Shown piece by piece: positions 63,347 to 64,000 of a DNA stretch of 64,000 nt; within the stretch, counting starts at the first letter, position 1, and each line of letters opens with the position of its first letter. The notes beneath the pieces were generated by a model. The model searched no databases. It was given only the letters and a program-made list of their open reading frames with translations, and was not told the origin of the DNA. The stretch covers positions 24,523 to 88,522 of the forward strand of contig WGNM01000021.1 in the NCBI GenBank assembly GCA_016124575.1, given 5' to 3'. The DNA is from Cryomorphaceae bacterium (GTDB lineage: Bacteria > Bacteroidota > Bacteroidia > Flavobacteriales_D > Sanyastnellaceae). A program made the position numbers and the translations under genes.

Positions 63347-63860
63347 TCAATTAACCACTTCATCCGCCAATGAGCTAACCGCCTGTTGTGCGTTATTATT
63401 ATCCTTTTTGTACTTTACAATCCACGCATTCATATACTCGATAATGTCACTAAATGTTAACGAGTTTATGTCTTTTGGGTCATATTCGTCTTCAAGTAGA
63501 ATTTGTTCATAATCAAATTCAAACTCGTTAAATGCTAACCAAATTTCTTTGTGACGAGGAATTTCTGGTTTTGTAGGTTTAAACCAGTCTCTAATTACTT
63601 TCACTACTTGTTCAGGTTCGTTTTTATGTGCTTTGATGTCGTTACCTGAAATATCGGAAATAACTTTTTGATATCTATGCTGCTCTTTTTCGAGTATTAA
63701 AAATTTCTTTGTTTCATAGTCATTGCTCGACATTCTTAAACCAAAATCAATCCCGCATTCAAATGGCATATTAAACCTTGGATAGTCTTTTGCTTTCAAA
63801 GGTTCCATTCGAGATAGATCGTGAATCGAATATTTAGATACTGCCATTAAATCTTTTATT
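63347..63860 (-). pseudogene. Gene fragment interrupted by an IS3-type element
   Basis: The visible protein (about 170 residues) starts inside the mobile element, so the true N-terminus is missing. Its native part begins near IKDLMAVSKYSIHDLSRMEP, followed by YPRFNMPFECGIDFGLRMSS, KKFLILEKEQHRYQKVISDI, SGNDIKAHKNEP, EQVVKVIRDWF and IPRHKEIWLAF. This pattern matches a family of small uncharacterised proteins that I recall having about 40 more N-terminal residues (a first strand and helix). The fold resembles TIR or deoxyribosyltransferase-like Rossmann domains, which is inference. The reading frame continues past the insertion end for 17 codons of IS sequence. Confidence 0.6.
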
Positions 63861-64000
63861 TGTAGTGGTCGGGAAAAACTGGACAAGTTGAATGAAATCA
63901 ACAAATCCATAAATTTCCCTTATGAAACGCGAACGTAGAAAATTCACCAATGCTTTCAAAACCGAAGTTGTTCTTGAAGCGCTGAAAGAAAAGCTAACTA
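63861..64000 (+). mobile_element. Left end of an IS3-family insertion sequence (partial)
   Basis: The likely terminal repeat starts TGTAGTGGTCGGGAAAAACT at 63861 and continues GGACAAG, typical of IS3 ends (TG start, GGACA core). A transposase orfA starts at 63922. The element extends beyond the window, so its right end, target duplication and second orf cannot be seen. It points away from the broken gene at 63347-63860, which it interrupts. Confidence 0.75.
63922..64000 (+). CDS. IS3-family transposase OrfA (partial)
   Basis: The first 26 codons from ATG 63922 read MKRERRKFTNAFKTEVVLEA then LKEKLT. This is the start of the HTH_Tnp_1 domain of IS3 OrfA (K-R-K-F-T-x-x-F-K-x-x-x-x-x-E-A-L), the DNA-binding part of the transposase that is normally joined to OrfB by programmed frameshifting. 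The window ends inside the gene. Confidence 0.85.
   Translation, partial: MKRERRKFTNAFKTEVVLEALKEKLT

Overview
The window is a chromosomal segment of a Bacteroidota bacterium, most likely a marine Flavobacteriales (a Cryomorphaceae/Schleiferiaceae-like lineage is my guess). The signs are type IX secretion (T9SS) C-terminal sorting tails on six products, SprB-type and choice-of-anchor-B proteins, split transketolase subunits, DUF4112, DUF5723, DUF1599 and BT_3928-type genes, TTG/TAnnTTTG promoters of the Bacteroidetes sigma factor, and moderate GC content. I found no rRNA, tRNA or CRISPR array.

Layout. 1-6 kb: the tail of a T9SS cargo gene, RNase Z, a NarL-type response regulator, a branched-chain aminotransferase behind a structured leader, and two exported proteins. 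6-10.3 kb: MsrA, DUF4112, two lipoproteins and a Cys/Met-metabolism PLP enzyme. 10.3-19 kb: DapA with its usual DUF6913-like partner, a split transketolase whose two halves flank a von Willebrand factor A gene, then YchF, two overlapping lipoproteins, a rhomboid protease and an FtsB/DivIC-like protein. 19-26 kb: ClpC and GyrA, then three tandem 107-bp hairpin repeats and a TPR protein. 26-34 kb: two large T9SS cargo proteins, one with four starch-binding-like modules, divergent from a SusA-like GH13 amylase; then a thioesterase and a cysteine-less redoxin. 34-42 kb: HU, TrmH, MATE, Fmt, an XRE regulator with three copies of one operator, methylmalonyl-CoA mutase (MutA/MutB) and CsaA. 42-51 kb: a PAS histidine kinase, a GmhB-like HAD protein, a class IV aminotransferase, an OppB permease, BT_3928, DUF1599, FolP, CdaA and a BASS transporter. 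51-62 kb: two tandem choice-of-anchor-B proteins, a truncated NTF2/serine hydrolase gene, a non-coding zone with two copies of a 150-bp promoter and G-quadruplex element, small acetyltransferase genes, and a 1015-residue T9SS protein. 62-64 kb: an HNH endonuclease gene and a gene broken by the left end of an IS3-type element that runs off the window.

Most of the window is housekeeping. The accessory signals are the 107-bp structured repeats after gyrA, the paired promoter/G-quadruplex repeats at 55.6-56.2 kb, the shared N-terminal domain of two T9SS proteins, the starch-binding array beside the amylase, and the HNH plus IS-interrupted gene pair at the right edge, which looks like a wrecked defence or mobile locus. 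Domain names were assigned by recognition of motifs only; no database search was run.
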